Assembly (NCBI GenBank): GCA_904063045.1
Contig: CAJFCJ010000007.1
Location: 2,797,404 to 2,861,403, forward strand
Length of the DNA: 64,000 nucleotides
Reading direction: 5' to 3'
Source of the DNA: Dimorphilus gyrociliatus
Taxonomy: Eukaryota; Annelida; Polychaeta; Dinophilidae
In this document: positions 1 through 12,577 of the stretch, piece by piece
Layout of the letters: the number at the start of each line of letters is the position of its first letter
Position numbering within the stretch: the stretch's first letter is position 1
Notes under the pieces: generated by a model
The model's input: only the letters and a program-made list of their open reading frames with translations
What the model was told of the DNA's origin: nothing
Databases searched by the model: none
Translations under genes and position numbers: made by a program

Positions 1-1087
1 AATTTACTAATTTTCATATTTCACGAGAAACTGCATTCATTTACCACAAGTAATAATCATAGTGGGTTTTTTTTTGTAGATACTTAATACATATAGTTTA
101 ATATTCATACTGGTAAATTGAAGTGTGTATTTGCTTGTAAATATTCAGTTTATATAATAAAATAGTCAACAAATTATTTTATACAATAGGAATCTTATCC
201 TATATTAACCGCTTCTTAGGCCTAAGGCGATAATTAAGCTATAAGAATATAAGGAACTAACCTCAGAAGGGCCTGAGAAGAAATAATATAAAACTCCAAT
301 GGCCCACAAACAGATTAAAATTAAAAGAATCCTAGAATTCCGTCGAATTTTCATTCCAAGGGGGCGAACTTTCTATGAATCCAATAGATGCCGTTATGAG
401 CACACCAGTTTACAACAAAGCAAAAGAGGTACCGTGCTCTACATCCTAACAGATGTTAGTCATTTGCGGATGGAGCAACAGCATGCAAAGTTTTCAATTA
501 CTTTCCTATTTACTCTCTTTAGAATTGTTACAGTTATTAGAAAATAAATCCCTTGTTGAATACCTTTAGAAAGTCTTATGATTCTCTTTTTATATGTAAG
601 CAAAAAAATCGCCTATGTTCAGCAGATAGTTTTCAAGTTTGCAAACAGAACTCATGAAATTTGCTTTGTTACTTGAAACCTATCATCTTTAATGAGTAAG
701 GGGAAATCATTTTTATCTGTTGCCAAAGAAATTTTCCATAGTAATTGCTTAAATATTTATAAATCTTCCTTTTCCATATTGATTTATGATGTCAAACAAA
801 GGTAATTTAAACTCTTGAAGAGACAGAAACTGAAGATGTCTCTACTTAGATGCTCAGATGACAATTTACAGTTAGAAATGGCCTTATATAGTAATAGTGT
901 AAAAAAATTGAAGAATTCTGCTGTAAAATTCCCCTTTGTTTAGCTAATCTATATAACGTAGGAGGTGGAGGCGGATGAGGAGGAGGAGAAATTACGAGGC
1001 AGAGAAGCCTTAAGAACATTATACTTAGCTCGCAATAGCCCTGAGACCCCTCCAACCGTTATATTGCTATTTTTTATAACTTCAAAA
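1..1087. other. Left flank, no supported gene
   Basis: AT-rich sequence before the first supported gene. The small open frames here (for example 299-547) have no recognisable domain, repeat or splice partner, and I treat them as chance. A purine-rich stretch at about 960-1000 directly precedes the SOCS-box gene and is probably its 5' untranslated leader or promoter. The span could also hold untranslated sequence of a gene outside the window. Confidence 0.5.
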
Positions 1088-1660
1088 ATGGATTTGGATT
1101 TCGAGGAGCAACTACTCAATGCCATCCGCTACTGCGATCCGAAAAGGCTCGTTAAAGCTTTAACTACGCCGAATGCAGCCAACAATATTGTCGAACTGGA
1201 TCTTATCTATTTATTACTGCGAAATCAAGAAACTGACAAGTACAATGATGAATTACTTCAGTGTATTCGAATTCTTTTATCACTAGGTTGTCCTGTTACG
1301 GAGGATAGTCTAAGTGAACTAACATTGATTAAAGATAATTTCAATGTAATACGATTGCTACTGAATTTAACAATATATGAAAAGAAATTTGAACCAGCAT
1401 TCAACTATTTTTCATATATCTTTTCATCTAATTTTGATATGACGATTCTACTCTATTCAGTGGGTTATCGACCAAATTCTGAATTTCAGAAAAAACTGCC
1501 GCAATCTATACAAAATATGGCCAAAGAGCCGAATAATCTACAGAAATCCTGCAAGTTGGTTATAAGAAGGGTAATCGGTAAGAACTTAATGGCTTATACA
1601 CGGGTACTACCCATTCCACAATTATTAAAAGACTACTTGGTTGGTGGACAATTATTGTAA
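1088..1660 (+). CDS. SOCS-box protein with degenerate ankyrin-like N-terminus (ASB-like)
   Basis: Single-exon gene of 190 aa. The ATG at 1088 was chosen over the longer open frame from 965 because the upstream part is low-complexity and 1088 starts a compact acidic N-terminus. The last ~40 residues form a SOCS box: a BC-box-like segment (SCKLVIRRVIGKN) followed by a Cul5-box-like LPIPQLLKDYL. SOCS boxes recruit Elongin B/C and Cullin-5, so this is probably a substrate receptor of an E3 ubiquitin ligase. Residues ~5-140 are helical, with leucine-rich paired helices such as CIRILLSLGCPV that resemble eroded ankyrin repeats, but the TPLH-type ankyrin core is missing. It converges with the BRD7/9 gene, whose stop lies 148 bp away. 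The substrate and exact ASB class are unknown. Confidence 0.75.
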   Translation: MDLDFEEQLLNAIRYCDPKRLVKALTTPNAANNIVELDLIYLLLRNQETDKYNDELLQCIRILLSLGCPVTEDSLSELTLIKDNFNVIRLLLNLTIYEKKFEPAFNYFSYIFSSNFDMTILLYSVGYRPNSEFQKKLPQSIQNMAKEPNNLQKSCKLVIRRVIGKNLMAYTRVLPIPQLLKDYLVGGQLL

Positions 1661-1808
1661 ATTTTTTGAAATGCGTTTGCAAAAAAAAAGAGAAAAAATA
1701 ATAAAAAATATAAATGAAAAAAAAAAACGTGAAAAGAAACAACACACTTTTTGGAATACATTATTTACAAAGAAATATGGAATTAATAAATTCTTTTCTA
1801 TACAAATA

Positions 1809-4754
1809 CTATTCGATTACTCCCCCATCGATTATAGTAATATCTTCGCTTTTGATGGGCTTGAACGCTTCGCTTTGGGTTTGAGATGAGTTGGCATGTC
1901 CTATTCCCATAGCTTGTCGAATTGCTTGAGAATTGACGACTTGGCCTGGTTGAAGTGCCCGACAAAGGTCCGTTAGATTGGACATGACATTCTTAGCTAA
2001 AGGCAAAAAAAAGATAGTAAAGAATATAGCCATTTACGATAATTAATGTTTTTCGTTTGTTAAATCAGTATTACCTAATTGCTTTTCTTCTTCACTCGAG
2101 GATGGCAGATCTTTTAAATGCGGTGGGGGTTTTCTGCTTAGACGTTCGAGTTGCTGAGTTTCAAGCTCCTCTATCAGTTTATTAGTTTCGTCCAATTTAT
2201 TTTGCACTTTTGTTTCACTTTCTAAGATTATTTAAGTAAAAGAAATCCATCAATAAATAATTAACAAAGAGGGATAAAATTACTGACCAAATGCTTCCAA
2301 AAAGTTCATGTCCATATTAAGTTCTTCGGATAAGTTTCTCAGAGCATTAAAATCAATATCTTCCGTCTGTTTGCTGGACTCTTCTGCTAATTTATATAAT
2401 TCTTCAGTCTCTTTCTTTTTCTTTGCCAATTCAGCTTTCAACTCTTCAGCTTCCTTCTTCAACTCTTCCGCCTTTTTCCACAGTGCTGAGTGCTTATTAC
2501 CAGTAATATAGTCCAGCATTGAGTCAACCATCTGAATAGCTATATCTCCACAATCATCAACATACGATCTCAAACTAGAACAGTAGGAGGTTATTTAGAT
2601 AATTTTAAAAAACATATAAAAGCACTTTCTCTATACCTGTTGGCATACGCTGCACTATTTTCATCACCGTAAACATTTAGCAGCATTTTCGAATCTTCCA
2701 AATCTAAGGTCGCAAATGTAGAATCGTAAGTTGGTCCATAACTTCCGAATGGACCATAATTGAGAAATTTTACTACAGGAAGGGAAAAAAAGCATATAAT
2801 TCAATTAATATTGATTAAAGTCGAAAATATACATTAACAATAATAATAATGACTATATTATTATTATTTGTCATTCTTATTAAAACCCCTGTTATCATCT
2901 ATATGGGAAAACATGCTATCCAATACAATAAACAACATAGCTCATGATGCAAGTGATACATATTCTGCTCTGGTTTTTTGCTTACAAAATATTGAATAAT
3001 ATAAAATTATTCTGAAAATGGTAAACGTATACAGTATACAGACATAAAGAAATATTATCTAAAAAAAGAAATAATAAATAGAGGGGGAAATCTTAAAGAA
3101 AACAACAGAATCTATGTATGATGCATTCTGATAACCATGAATAGAAATTAGGTCTTTTTACCTGGTGCTTGTTTACCAATAACGGATTTCCATAGAACTG
3201 ATATATTTTTATTTTAATAACAATTAATTAGCTCTTTTTTTATTACTTATTTTTTTTACAGAATAAACTAAATTAATGAAAATAACAGCTTCTTTTGCTT
3301 GGGTACTTTTTAACATCGTTTGAAATAACTTACCAGGCTTTGCTGCATCTCTCTGATCGTCCTGAGGGGATATTATGTGACCACTACCATCCCTTATTTT
3401 CCCGGCTAATTGACCAAGCGTTACGATTCTTTCATTTTCGCTTACTGGTATAGATAATTTGATAAAAAACATACATATTTAGAAATGAAAAATATAACTA
3501 TACTAACCATATCCATTCATATCTGGATTTAGGAAGCAAAAGCTGGTCGAGCCATCATCTTTCCTTCTAAGAAAACCAATTTTGGAGTTCTTTTGTTCTT
3601 CTTGAAGCTTTTTACCAGCTTGTGTAGCTGCCTCTACAACTTGCGCCTCAAGATCCTCCGGCGAGATATTGTCGCAAACAATATCAGGTTTATAATCAAT
3701 TTGAAGTTCCTCTTTTTGTTCAGCTAAATAGCTCAGATTATTATGAGACATATCAAATGTTGAATTATTAAGTGAGGGAGGAGGAGATGGTGTTGATATT
3801 CTTTCAAGGTCTGATGGTAGACCCAGTTCTAGGATAGGTTTTATCGATTTAATTTTTGTTTTTATATCTTTTTAAATATTTCAAAGTACTTACCAGTTAG
3901 TGATAGGGCCATCATACAAGGGAGCTGTCGCCTCATATTAAATAATTTTTCTTGAGATAACAACTTTTCTGCAGCGACTAAAAGTTTCTTTGCCTCCTTA
4001 TAGTAGACAGTTTCTGGTCTATTGTAAACCATAGCGTTATCGCACATTAGCTTGAAATCACTTTTGTATTCACTGAAATCTTTGTACTGATCAGCTGCTA
4101 TTTTCTCTAACATTGTAGATAAGTCCATAGGGTTTTGGATTATAGCAGAGTATCCAGGAGCTATAGCATCGGTAACGGGCATAGCAAAATAATTCTTTAC
4201 ATCTTTGTTTGACAATTGTCTATGGATATAGTCCAAAGCTGTTCTGAGATTAGCAACTCTAGCATCTTTTCGTTCTCTTTGGGGTCGACCAGTGTTGGTA
4301 TTTAAAATTTGATTCTGATCAAGACGATTCGCTTTTGCCTTTTTGAGAGGAGGTTCAGGGATATGAGGAGTAGCAATCGGAGGAGGTGGAGGCGGTAGAG
4401 GTGGCGGTGGGGTTTTTTCTACAGGTACTTTTGGAAAGTCAGATTTTTTAAGTAGTATTTTATTAGATGATGGGAAGACTTCCCGCTCATAATCTGAATG
4501 CTTATGTTTTTTTTTCTTTTTTTCTTTTTTATGTTTATGTTTCCGCTCAGGAGATTCTGCACCTTCACTACTAGTAGGTGTTGTAGCTCCTAGCTTAAGA
4601 ACAATTTTAATACCCGAAGTAGATTTGGCTTCTTCTGGTTCTGAAGAGCGATAATAGAATAGATTAAATCAAAATGTCGAAATTTTATATCAATCGGCCT
4701 ACCTTCTCCAGATTCTGGATCTGATCTATGATGTTTTTTATGCTTCCTCCCCAT
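1809..4754 (-). CDS. BRD7/9: Bromodomain protein BRD7/BRD9 homologue (SWI/SNF subunit)
   Basis: Nine exons on the minus strand: 4703-4754, 3894-4640, 3508-3828, 3334-3444, 3162-3197, 2637-2772, 2288-2574, 2075-2221, 1809-1996; 674 aa, all phases consistent. The start MGRKHKKHHRSD and a following IKIVLKLG match the family N-terminus. The bromodomain lies in exon 2 (ALDYIHRQLSNKDVKNYFA, PVTDAIAPGYSAIIQNPMD, MCDNAMVYNRPETVYYK) and keeps the acetyl-lysine-binding Asn of YNRP. The family-specific region IGFLRRKDDGS and a C-terminal coiled coil follow. BRD9 belongs to ncBAF and BRD7 to PBAF; this single gene could be orthologous to both. A lysine-rich tract and a long polyproline run (about 4378-4415 on the + strand) precede the bromodomain. 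The gene faces RCOR across a 940-bp spacer. Confidence 0.93.
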
Positions 4755-5693
4755 AATCTTACGTGATTTTTAAAATGGCGTTTTGTTGCAAAAAAATTTC
4801 CAGATATATAAATATACATAAAGAGACAACAAAAACGACCACAAGAAGGCGCCCATAATTTTCTTATTTCTTTAAATTTAACTCTTTTAAATTTATTTTA
4901 TTAATAAAATTTAATTTAAAAAATGTAAAAGTAATTTTTTATTTAAAAGGTACGAAAACTTATTCATAATTGCGATGAAAAACTTTTGCATGTTTTCTTT
5001 ATAAATATCAAAAAAAATTTTTTTTAACTCTCTCTACATAAGAAATATAGATAAATTTTATTCTAAGGTTTGGAAATTACGAACTTTTTAGTGAGAATAA
5101 ACGATTTATATGAAGGAACTATACCTTAAACTATAACTGCGTTGATTAAATTTAACGCTATTATAAAAATATTGTAAAATTAAAAAATTTATTTGATGAT
5201 TTTTAAATTTTCAAGTTTTTAAAAATAAACTTTTAGGGTTAAAAGCTTAAATATCAGGGAAAATAGCATGTACTAAATTGTTATTCGCCTGGTCACTTTG
5301 AATTTTCGAAAAGTAGTCCGCTCGGAGTGTTTTCATACACTTGACAGAGAAAGCGTCTTTGTTTCGCCTGAAAAGATTATATCAAAAGTAATTTAAGTTA
5401 TTCAGATTTAACTTGCATATGCGTTTAGATTGATTGCACTAATTGAAAGAGAGCGATGTGGTCTTAGAGGACGCGTATGAACGATACAAAGTAGTTCCAG
5501 GTAGTGTGAGAGTGTTGCAGTGATTGTAGTGTGTATCAGTTTTAGCGAAATTCACCTGTAATTTCGTCATCTAAGTTGTTTGAAATTATGTGTATGTATA
5601 TATAAAGAATTTGATAAACTATATTCAAGCTTTTCAAGGCTTTGAATTTTGTACTTAGCACGAAATGCACATCGACTATTTGACGGTCCAACA
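4755..5693. promoter_or_regulatory. Divergent spacer between BRD7/9 and RCOR
   Basis: About 940 bp between two chromatin genes transcribed away from each other. The left 500 bp are very AT-rich with A/T runs. The right part (about 5280-5690) is less biased and probably contains the RCOR promoter and 5' leader. No TATA box, repeat or open frame stands out. Confidence 0.45.
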
Positions 5694-6989
5694 ATGACGA
5701 GAACAAGATCTGCAGCGGGGTCCAGTTCAGATTCTAGCGAAGAATCTGAGAGCGGTGAGTTTTTAAATTTTGCTAAAAGTTCGGTAATTTACCTATTTTG
5801 GTCAGATCATGGAATGAGAGTTGGTGAAGATTACCAAGCTCGAGTACCCTTTTATGATAAAGGTTAGCCCCCCATCACTAGGTCCGGCTATAACTAAATT
5901 TCTTTCTCTTTTTCTCATGTATTAGATTACAAATATCAATGGGATAAAGATGATCGAGAAGGTCTCCTGGTTTGGCAACCAGGACCAATGGCTGACGAAG
6001 AAAGTGGGTAACAATTAAAACTAATTAACTAATCAATCTAATTTACATATTTATTATGATTTTTAGTTGATAAATTCATTAACTTGGCAAGACAACGCTA
6101 CAACTACAATTTCGAGCAAGCTTTCGGCATGCTTTTCTGGCATAAACACAACATGAAAACGGCCTTGGCTGACCTTCCCAATTTTACGCCTATACCTGAA
6201 GAATTTTCAACGGAAGATAAAGTAATCTTCGAGCAGGCCTTTAGTTTTCATGGTAAAAGTTTTGCCCGAATTCGCCAAATGTTGCCAGATAAATCAAATA
6301 AAAGTTTAGTGGAGCATTACTACAAGTGGAAGAAGTCCCAGCACAAAACAAGTGTCATCGACGAGAAAGCCAATCATCGAAGAAATGACCGCGAGTCTTC
6401 AAACAGTTCGGATGAGGAAACTAAGTCAAATAAACAATCAGGTAAGACGGATGGAAAGAAAAATGATGGCTTTCCTAGTCAGCAACCCAAAAGTGGTGTA
6501 AAAGGTCGAAGAAAACCTCCTAAAGGAATGCATTTATCCCAGGAAGATCTTGTTTTACTTGCTTCAGGTCCATCCGGTCAAGGGGACGCTATCTTACAAA
6601 GAGCTAATGCAGATCTGATTGCTCTAAAGCAACAAGTTCAGACTCACAAGCAAGCGCTTAGCAAATTCGACCTACCGACATCAATTGATCGCTTCAAAGT
6701 CGCTCCACAAGACAATGGAACCAACAAAATCTCGAATAGATGGACGAACGAGGAGACGCTTATCGCTATTCAATGCATAAAAGAGTACGGCCGGAATTAT
6801 ACCGCCATCGCAGATGTTATAGGAACGAAAACGGAAGCTCATGTGAAAAACTTTATCGTTCAGTACAAGTCAAAATATAATTTGGAAGACGTTCTAAAAA
6901 AGCACGATGAAGATATGGCGGCGAAGTGTGACGCTGGTCCACCTCCTTTAATTAAAACGAAGCCCCCCTTACAATCAACCCCGAAATAA
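5694..6989 (+). CDS. RCOR1: REST corepressor (CoREST/RCOR)
   Basis: Four exons, 5694-5754, 5806-5862, 5926-6003 and 6067-6989, give 372 aa; introns are 51-63 bp. The order is ELM2 (begins MRVGEDYQARVPFYDK, ends IDKFINLARQRYNYNFEQA), SANT1 (FSTEDKVIFEQAFSFHGKSF, then HYYKWKK), a basic Ser-rich linker, a helical LSD1-binding stretch (DAILQRANADLIALKQQV) and SANT2 (NRWTNEETLIAIQCIKEYG). CoREST bridges LSD1 and HDAC1/2 on nucleosomes and represses neuronal and other genes. It is shorter than vertebrate RCOR1 (about 480 aa), mainly in the N- and C-terminal tails, but all functional blocks are present. The start ATG follows a GC-richer leader; an in-frame TTG at 5649 is not a plausible eukaryotic start. 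It converges with PSMD2, with 92 bp between stops. Confidence 0.95.
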
Positions 6990-7081
6990 TTGACATTGTG
7001 TTGATTTAGAAATTTTTTTAATTAGAGAAAATCTTGTTGTTCCATAATTATACAAAAAAAAAACAAATTAACGAAAATAGT

Positions 7082-9864
7082 TTACTTCTCCTGAGCCATC
7101 TCCGAATCTGGGTTCTTTTTAAGTATGACGAAACCCTCAAGAATCGGAGAAGTGGCCAGGTATTCGTCGGTTGCTAATTCAGCTCTTTCACCAAAGGCTA
7201 ACAAGACTGGTGTCGTGTGTGTTTGGAAACCTGTTATTGTTTTGGGCTTTCCAGCTTGTCCGACAACGTCGACGGCCTGTCCTACTCTAACGCTGACAGA
7301 TATTGGTTGAAGATTCTCGTCAAATGTCACAAGCATGCGTGGATGAATAGCAGTGACCAAATAAAATAAAACATAATGACATTTTCCCAAAATTGTCTGC
7401 TTCACATCTAAGCAGGATACTAGAAAAGTTAATAATCCGGCAACAGCTACCGGTGACATTAATTGTCTGTCTGTATGAAACGGATTAATCGTCATAGTTC
7501 CTTTACCCATATGAACCAATCCTTGCGCTATTCTAACGCAGAATAAATTCTGAGCATCTTTGGAGTGATAGATAGCCAATTGTCGAAGCATAGCTGCAAG
7601 TCTTGCATTATTTGTACCAGCTCCAACAACACCCATGGCCAAAATAGCGTTGTGAGCAACCTCAGCATCAGAGTCGTGAGAAAATTTACTTAGGGTGTCA
7701 ATAATTTGCAATTTTGGGTTGGATGGTGCTAGTAATGCAAACGCCAGAGGAACTGCTCTCCTAATCTGCGCTTCCCCATAACGAAGAAGGTGTCCAAAAG
7801 TTCTCAGACTCATTTCTCCCCCTATATCTTCACCCATTGATATAAGTGCAATTCCAAGAACGGCTATTGATTGCTGTACTGAAAGATTTGAACTTTTTCT
7901 GTCTTCGTCCTTTTTATCTTTGTCAGCGTCCTTTTTTTTTGAATCTTTTTTATCATTATTATCTTCGTCTTTTTGAGGTTCGTAATGCTCAGAGCAAATA
8001 TGTAAAAAGTTTTGAACTTTTAAAACATTTCCAGTTCCAGCGTATCCACACATTTCCAAAATAGTCTTAGCTGTAGATTTAAAAGGATCACTTAGGACAT
8101 CCAGAGCAGCCAGAGAAGTCTCTACCTCTTCCTGACGACCCAAATAAGTCAAACCTAAACCTAGTGCGAGCATTTTAGCCATTGGCTCTTTCATTTCTGG
8201 TTTATCATTCTTTGCAAGTAAAATTTCTAAAATTGCTTCAGTAACTTTAGGATTTGCTGTTCCAACAGCTACTAAACCACACGATAAAGCTGTTAAACCT
8301 AAAACTTCCATACTAGACTTGCTATCCTCTAAAACTGGAAGAATTAAATCTATGACGTCTTTATTATTAGAACCAGCATACGCCAATCCTAAACCAACAA
8401 TCGACCCAATTCTCATTACATTACTATTATGAAGGACGTAGTCGGAAAGTAAGGCAAACGCTGGATCGCATTCATTTCGAACACCACAATTTACTATTCC
8501 ACATGCCATAAGCGCACCTGCTTTGATATTATCATCAGCTGAATATAAATACTTATCAATTTGAGTTAATCCACTATCAACATCCCATAAAAGAAGTAAA
8601 CCAAGTGTAGCAGCCGAGGACATCATGCCTTGATCTTTGTGTTTGTACATCCACTTACTTCCGTCTTCCACCAGCAATAGTTTGTCTTGGCCGAACCCAG
8701 CGTTCAAGAGCCCATTAACAAAGGATGCTGCAAGATTTACCCTGGCTGAATCAACATTTGCATTCATACTAGGTCTGTTTGGCTCTAAATGTGATTTATA
8801 TACATCTTCTGGTATTTTTGCCTCCATAATATCCAATTCTCTAGCAAGTGCCAAGAAGTGAGTGTTTTGTTGAGAGTTCGACATTATTTCCATCAGCTCA
8901 TCACTATCCGCAGTCTCATCAGACAATTCAAGCATTATATGCTGTCTTCCTAAGAGATATGCTAGTTGCTTCTTAACAAGAGGATCTAAGCAGTTATTAA
9001 AAACTTCTTCAATAAGAGCTCTTTCATTCATTCTAAGTGCGCACATCATAGCATCAACATATTGGTCGTACCTCTTGTAAATATTCAAAGCACAGGTCAT
9101 TATTGTTCTGTCTTCCGGTTCAGGGACGAAGTCATAACATCTTGTAAGATAGAGACAAACTCTTGAATAAGATCCGTCATTAACATATTTTTCTATTAAT
9201 TCCAAATGACTGATATCCATCAAACAGTCGCAGGCTTCAGCCTCAGCATTGTGGCTCATTAAATATGGAACGATATTCTCTACCATTTTCATTAAAGTTT
9301 CTGGGCTATAGCGTTCATTCTCATCACTCTTTTGTAGTTGTTGTGTTATATTTCGAGTTAGGTGACGAACATATTCGTGTCCCCATGTGCCTATCTCATT
9401 AGTATTACCTGTCAATTTAAAATTCAGACAGTCGAGACCATCATCCACAGTCATACCAATTACGGACAAAATATCTGACAAAGCTTTCTTCATTTTTGAA
9501 TCTGACCATTTGGTAAAGATTTCTTTTAAAGTATCGTAATGTTCTTGAAGAAATTTTAACGGCTTAGGAACAGAAGTCATTGATGTTGTTGAAGATCTTA
9601 TATGATCCGTTAGTTTGGTTAATACGGGTTCATATTTATCTTTATCATTCTCCTAAATTAAAATGATCTAACGTATAAATGTATAAAAGAGATATTATTA
9701 CAATTTACCTTAAGCGTTTCAACCAAAAGTTCAAGCTCTTCTTTGAGTAACTTGTCCTCTTCTGATAGCTCTACCTCTTTATTTTCAACTTCCTTGTCCT
9801 TAGCATCTTCTTTTTTGTTTTTATCCGTTGTTTCGGCAGATTTATTAGTGGTAGATGGTGCCAT
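7082..9864 (-). CDS. PSMD2: 26S proteasome non-ATPase regulatory subunit 2 (Rpn1)
   Basis: Two exons, 9709-9864 and 7082-9652, separated by a 56-bp intron; 908 aa, the same length I recall for human PSMD2. The first exon encodes a Lys/Glu-rich N-terminus. The second begins [14 protein letters not shown] and continues with [16 protein letters not shown], a family signature. The toroid of proteasome/cyclosome repeats is visible as alternating [33 protein letters not shown] and [12 protein letters not shown] helices. A charged Asp/Lys insert interrupts it, and the C-terminus carries [19 protein letters not shown]. Rpn1 is in the base of the 19S particle and docks ubiquitin, Rad23-type shuttles and Ubp6/USP14. 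The gene starts 186 bp from PRMT5 on the opposite strand, so the promoter is probably shared. Confidence 0.98.
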
Positions 9865-10050
9865 TTCCTTCTAGCAGTAATGACAACGCGCTTCTTAACC
9901 AGTTTAGTTCTTTGCAAAACATTCCTTAGTGTAGACAGGAATATTGTTCGGATCAATATGATATTGACATATTTAGGGTAGGAACTCTAAACCTATTAAT
10001 TATTCCGGAAAAGGAACAACTAAAGTTAATTTTCAGAATTCGCCGGTTTT

Positions 10051-12214
10051 ATGTCCATGCCGAAAATGAGTGAAAGAGTGATAATTGGTCGTGACCTCTG
10101 CAATTCTAGCGATATTAGCAAAACATTATCTGATGCCATTGGAAAGGGGTATTCCATAAGTTATATAATAGTACGTATATTCTAAACTGTACATATTTAG
10201 TTTCGAGTTTGTCTGCGTTCCTTTGGTTCATCCAAGATTTAAGCGTGAATTTTTCAACTCTGAAACAGCTCTTAAAGAGCGTTTTTTACCGTTAACAAGA
10301 TCAGATCTGACTCTCATTTCTCAAGGTAAAACAATGACATAATACATTTTTGCTTTAAGCTTTTTCAAATATATTTTCTTTAGAATGGAATAGTAATGTC
10401 GTAGGCAAAATTTCACCATGGATTGATTTGGATTCAAAAATTGAACATGTCCGATTAAACTCAGAAAAAGCTTTTCATGAAGAAGTTAATTACGCTCAGC
10501 ATTTGGCTTTAAGCTGCATAATGATAGACTTAAAAAAGAGAAATTGCCTAAATTTAGCCAAAAATGTGTTGCAACACATTAGCAACAAGCTAACTCCTAC
10601 GGTATAAATCTTAATATTTATATTTTAAATCATACAGCTTTAGTGTTGTAGATATGGATAAGAGTGCCATTGGTAAGTCGTTCGAGGAACATGAATTTAT
10701 TTGGAGATGAAGATTTAACAGAAGAAACTGAAGATCCCTGGGATAGATGGAACACTTTACATTTAACTTGCAGCACGAGTAAAAGAATCAGATTGGCTTT
10801 GGAGCTTACAGCAGACCTACCTGATACTGAAGGAATTTTAAGATGGACTGGAGAACCCGTAAATGCTCTAATTATTCCAACTTCTGTTTTCATTTTAAAT
10901 AAAGCCAACTATCCAGTTTTGAGTAGCGTGCACCAAAAAGTCGTTCAAAAATTTATGGCCTTGAACGTTCAGATAATTATAACAGGGTACCATAGACACT
11001 CTGTTGTGTCTTTCAACACGTATTTGCAATATATTCAGCATTTAAAATCGAAAATGCCGGCGCCTACACCTATTGAAGAGCATTCAAAAGGCTTCGAAGA
11101 TTATCTACAAGACCCTTTACAGCCTCTAATGGATAACCTTGAATCAGGAACTTACGAAGTTTTTGAAAAAGATCCAATAAAGTACAAACTATATCAAGAA
11201 GCAATTTATCACGCAATTAGTGACAGAGTAACTGCAGATGAAGCTGACACAAGAGAAACAGTGGTTATGGTGGTAGGAGCAGGCAGAGGTCCTTTAGTTA
11301 CCGCCTCTTTAATAGCCGCTAAACGTGCACGACGTATAATAAAAGTTTATGCCATTGAGAAAAATAAAAATGCTCTAGTAACTTTGAGGAATCTCGCTGC
11401 TGATGATGAAATGTGGCGAGGACGTGTAACTGTAATATCAAGTGATATGAGAACATGGGAAGCAACTGAGAAGGCAGACATTTTGGTAAGTGAACTTTTG
11501 GGGTCTTTTGGCGACAACGAACTCTCTCCTGAGTGTCTTGATGGAGCTCAGAGGTTTCTGAAGAATGATGGAATTTCAATTCCTGGTAAGTTGTAAAATG
11601 TTTCGTGCCAAAATTTATTGTTCTAAACCTAACACAATTAATTCAGAATCGTACACCTCCTATCTATGTCCTTTATCCTCACCAAAATTATTTGCTGCAT
11701 CAAGTTCAGCGTCTCTACCTTTCAAACATCCTCAATCTGGTAAGATTCAATTAAAATTCAATTTTATAATTAAAAAGTCAATTCTATAGGTTTAGAGACC
11801 CCATACGTTGTCCGGTTGTTAAATGTGAACTTATTAGACAAGCCTAAACCGTTATTCACTTTTCACCATCCAAACCACCAGAAACCGATCGATAACACAC
11901 GCTATAAATCTGTTAGCTTTCGCAGTCCAAAGAAATCTACAATCCATGGATTTGCGGGCTATTTCTTCAGTACATTGTATAAAGATATTTATTTGTCAAC
12001 TGTGCCAGAATCACATTCAGAAGGAATGTTTTCCTGGTTCCCCATGTTTTTACCAATTCGTCAACCAGTAGTCGTTGAAGAGAATGGTACAATATCTGTT
12101 ACTTTTTGGCGTTGTCAATCTCCAAGAGATGTCTGGTATGAATGGTGTTTAACAGAGCCAGTCAACCTTGGAATTCACAACCCCCAAGGAAATGCATATA
12201 AAATAGGACTATGA
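10051..12214 (+). CDS. PRMT5: Protein arginine N-methyltransferase 5
   Basis: Six exons, 10051-10148, 10201-10325, 10384-10601, 10652-11585, 11647-11739 and 11790-12214, give 630 aa (human 637). The N-terminal TIM barrel contains FEFVCVPLVHPRFKR and GKISPWIDLDS. The Rossmann fold has the SAM motif VVGAGRGPLV, and the double-E loop SELLGSFGDNELSPE carries both catalytic glutamates. The Phe that sets symmetric dimethylation is kept in YEVFEKDPIKY. The beta-barrel ends with the family C-terminus (NPQGNAYKIGL). With MEP50 it symmetrically dimethylates arginines of Sm proteins and histones H2A, H3 and H4. Introns are 50-61 bp. An AATAAA at 12225-12230 starts 11 nt after the stop, so the 3' UTR must be very short. 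Confidence 0.98.
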
Positions 12215-12577
12215 GCGACATACAAATAAAGTACCTTTTTCGTTAATATTGTCACTTTTGGTTATTTAAAATAAAACCATGAATTAAACAATATTTTAAG
12301 GAATCAACACATGCAAAGTTTCTTGCATCGCTTTAAGCTAGTTTTGCGGTGAACAAAATATCAGATAGATGGCGCAACAGTATTTCGTTTCGTTATGATG
12401 ACACTTGAGTTTGAACAATGGGGGCCTTTCTGCTGTAAAATGACAATTTCAGATGACATTTTGAATTAACGCGGAAATGATTTGAAAGGCGTGTATTGGA
12501 GATTCTGTTAAAGAATATGGAACTTATCATTCATATTAATCGAAGAAGCGTTTTGCAATAGATTATGCATCAAAGAG
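12215..12577. other. Convergent spacer PRMT5/ARPC5
   Basis: This 363-bp spacer contains the PRMT5 polyadenylation signal (12225-12230) and a CTCF-core-like AGATGGCGC at 12367-12375. There is no open frame or repeat of note. Confidence 0.5.

Noticed and set aside
299-547. 82-codon open frame on the + strand at the left edge
   Set aside because: No domain, atypical composition, no splice partners; long frames occur by chance at this size.
11319-11579. Minus-strand frame opposite PRMT5 exon 4
   Set aside because: It lies opposite strongly conserved methyltransferase sequence and is a shadow frame.
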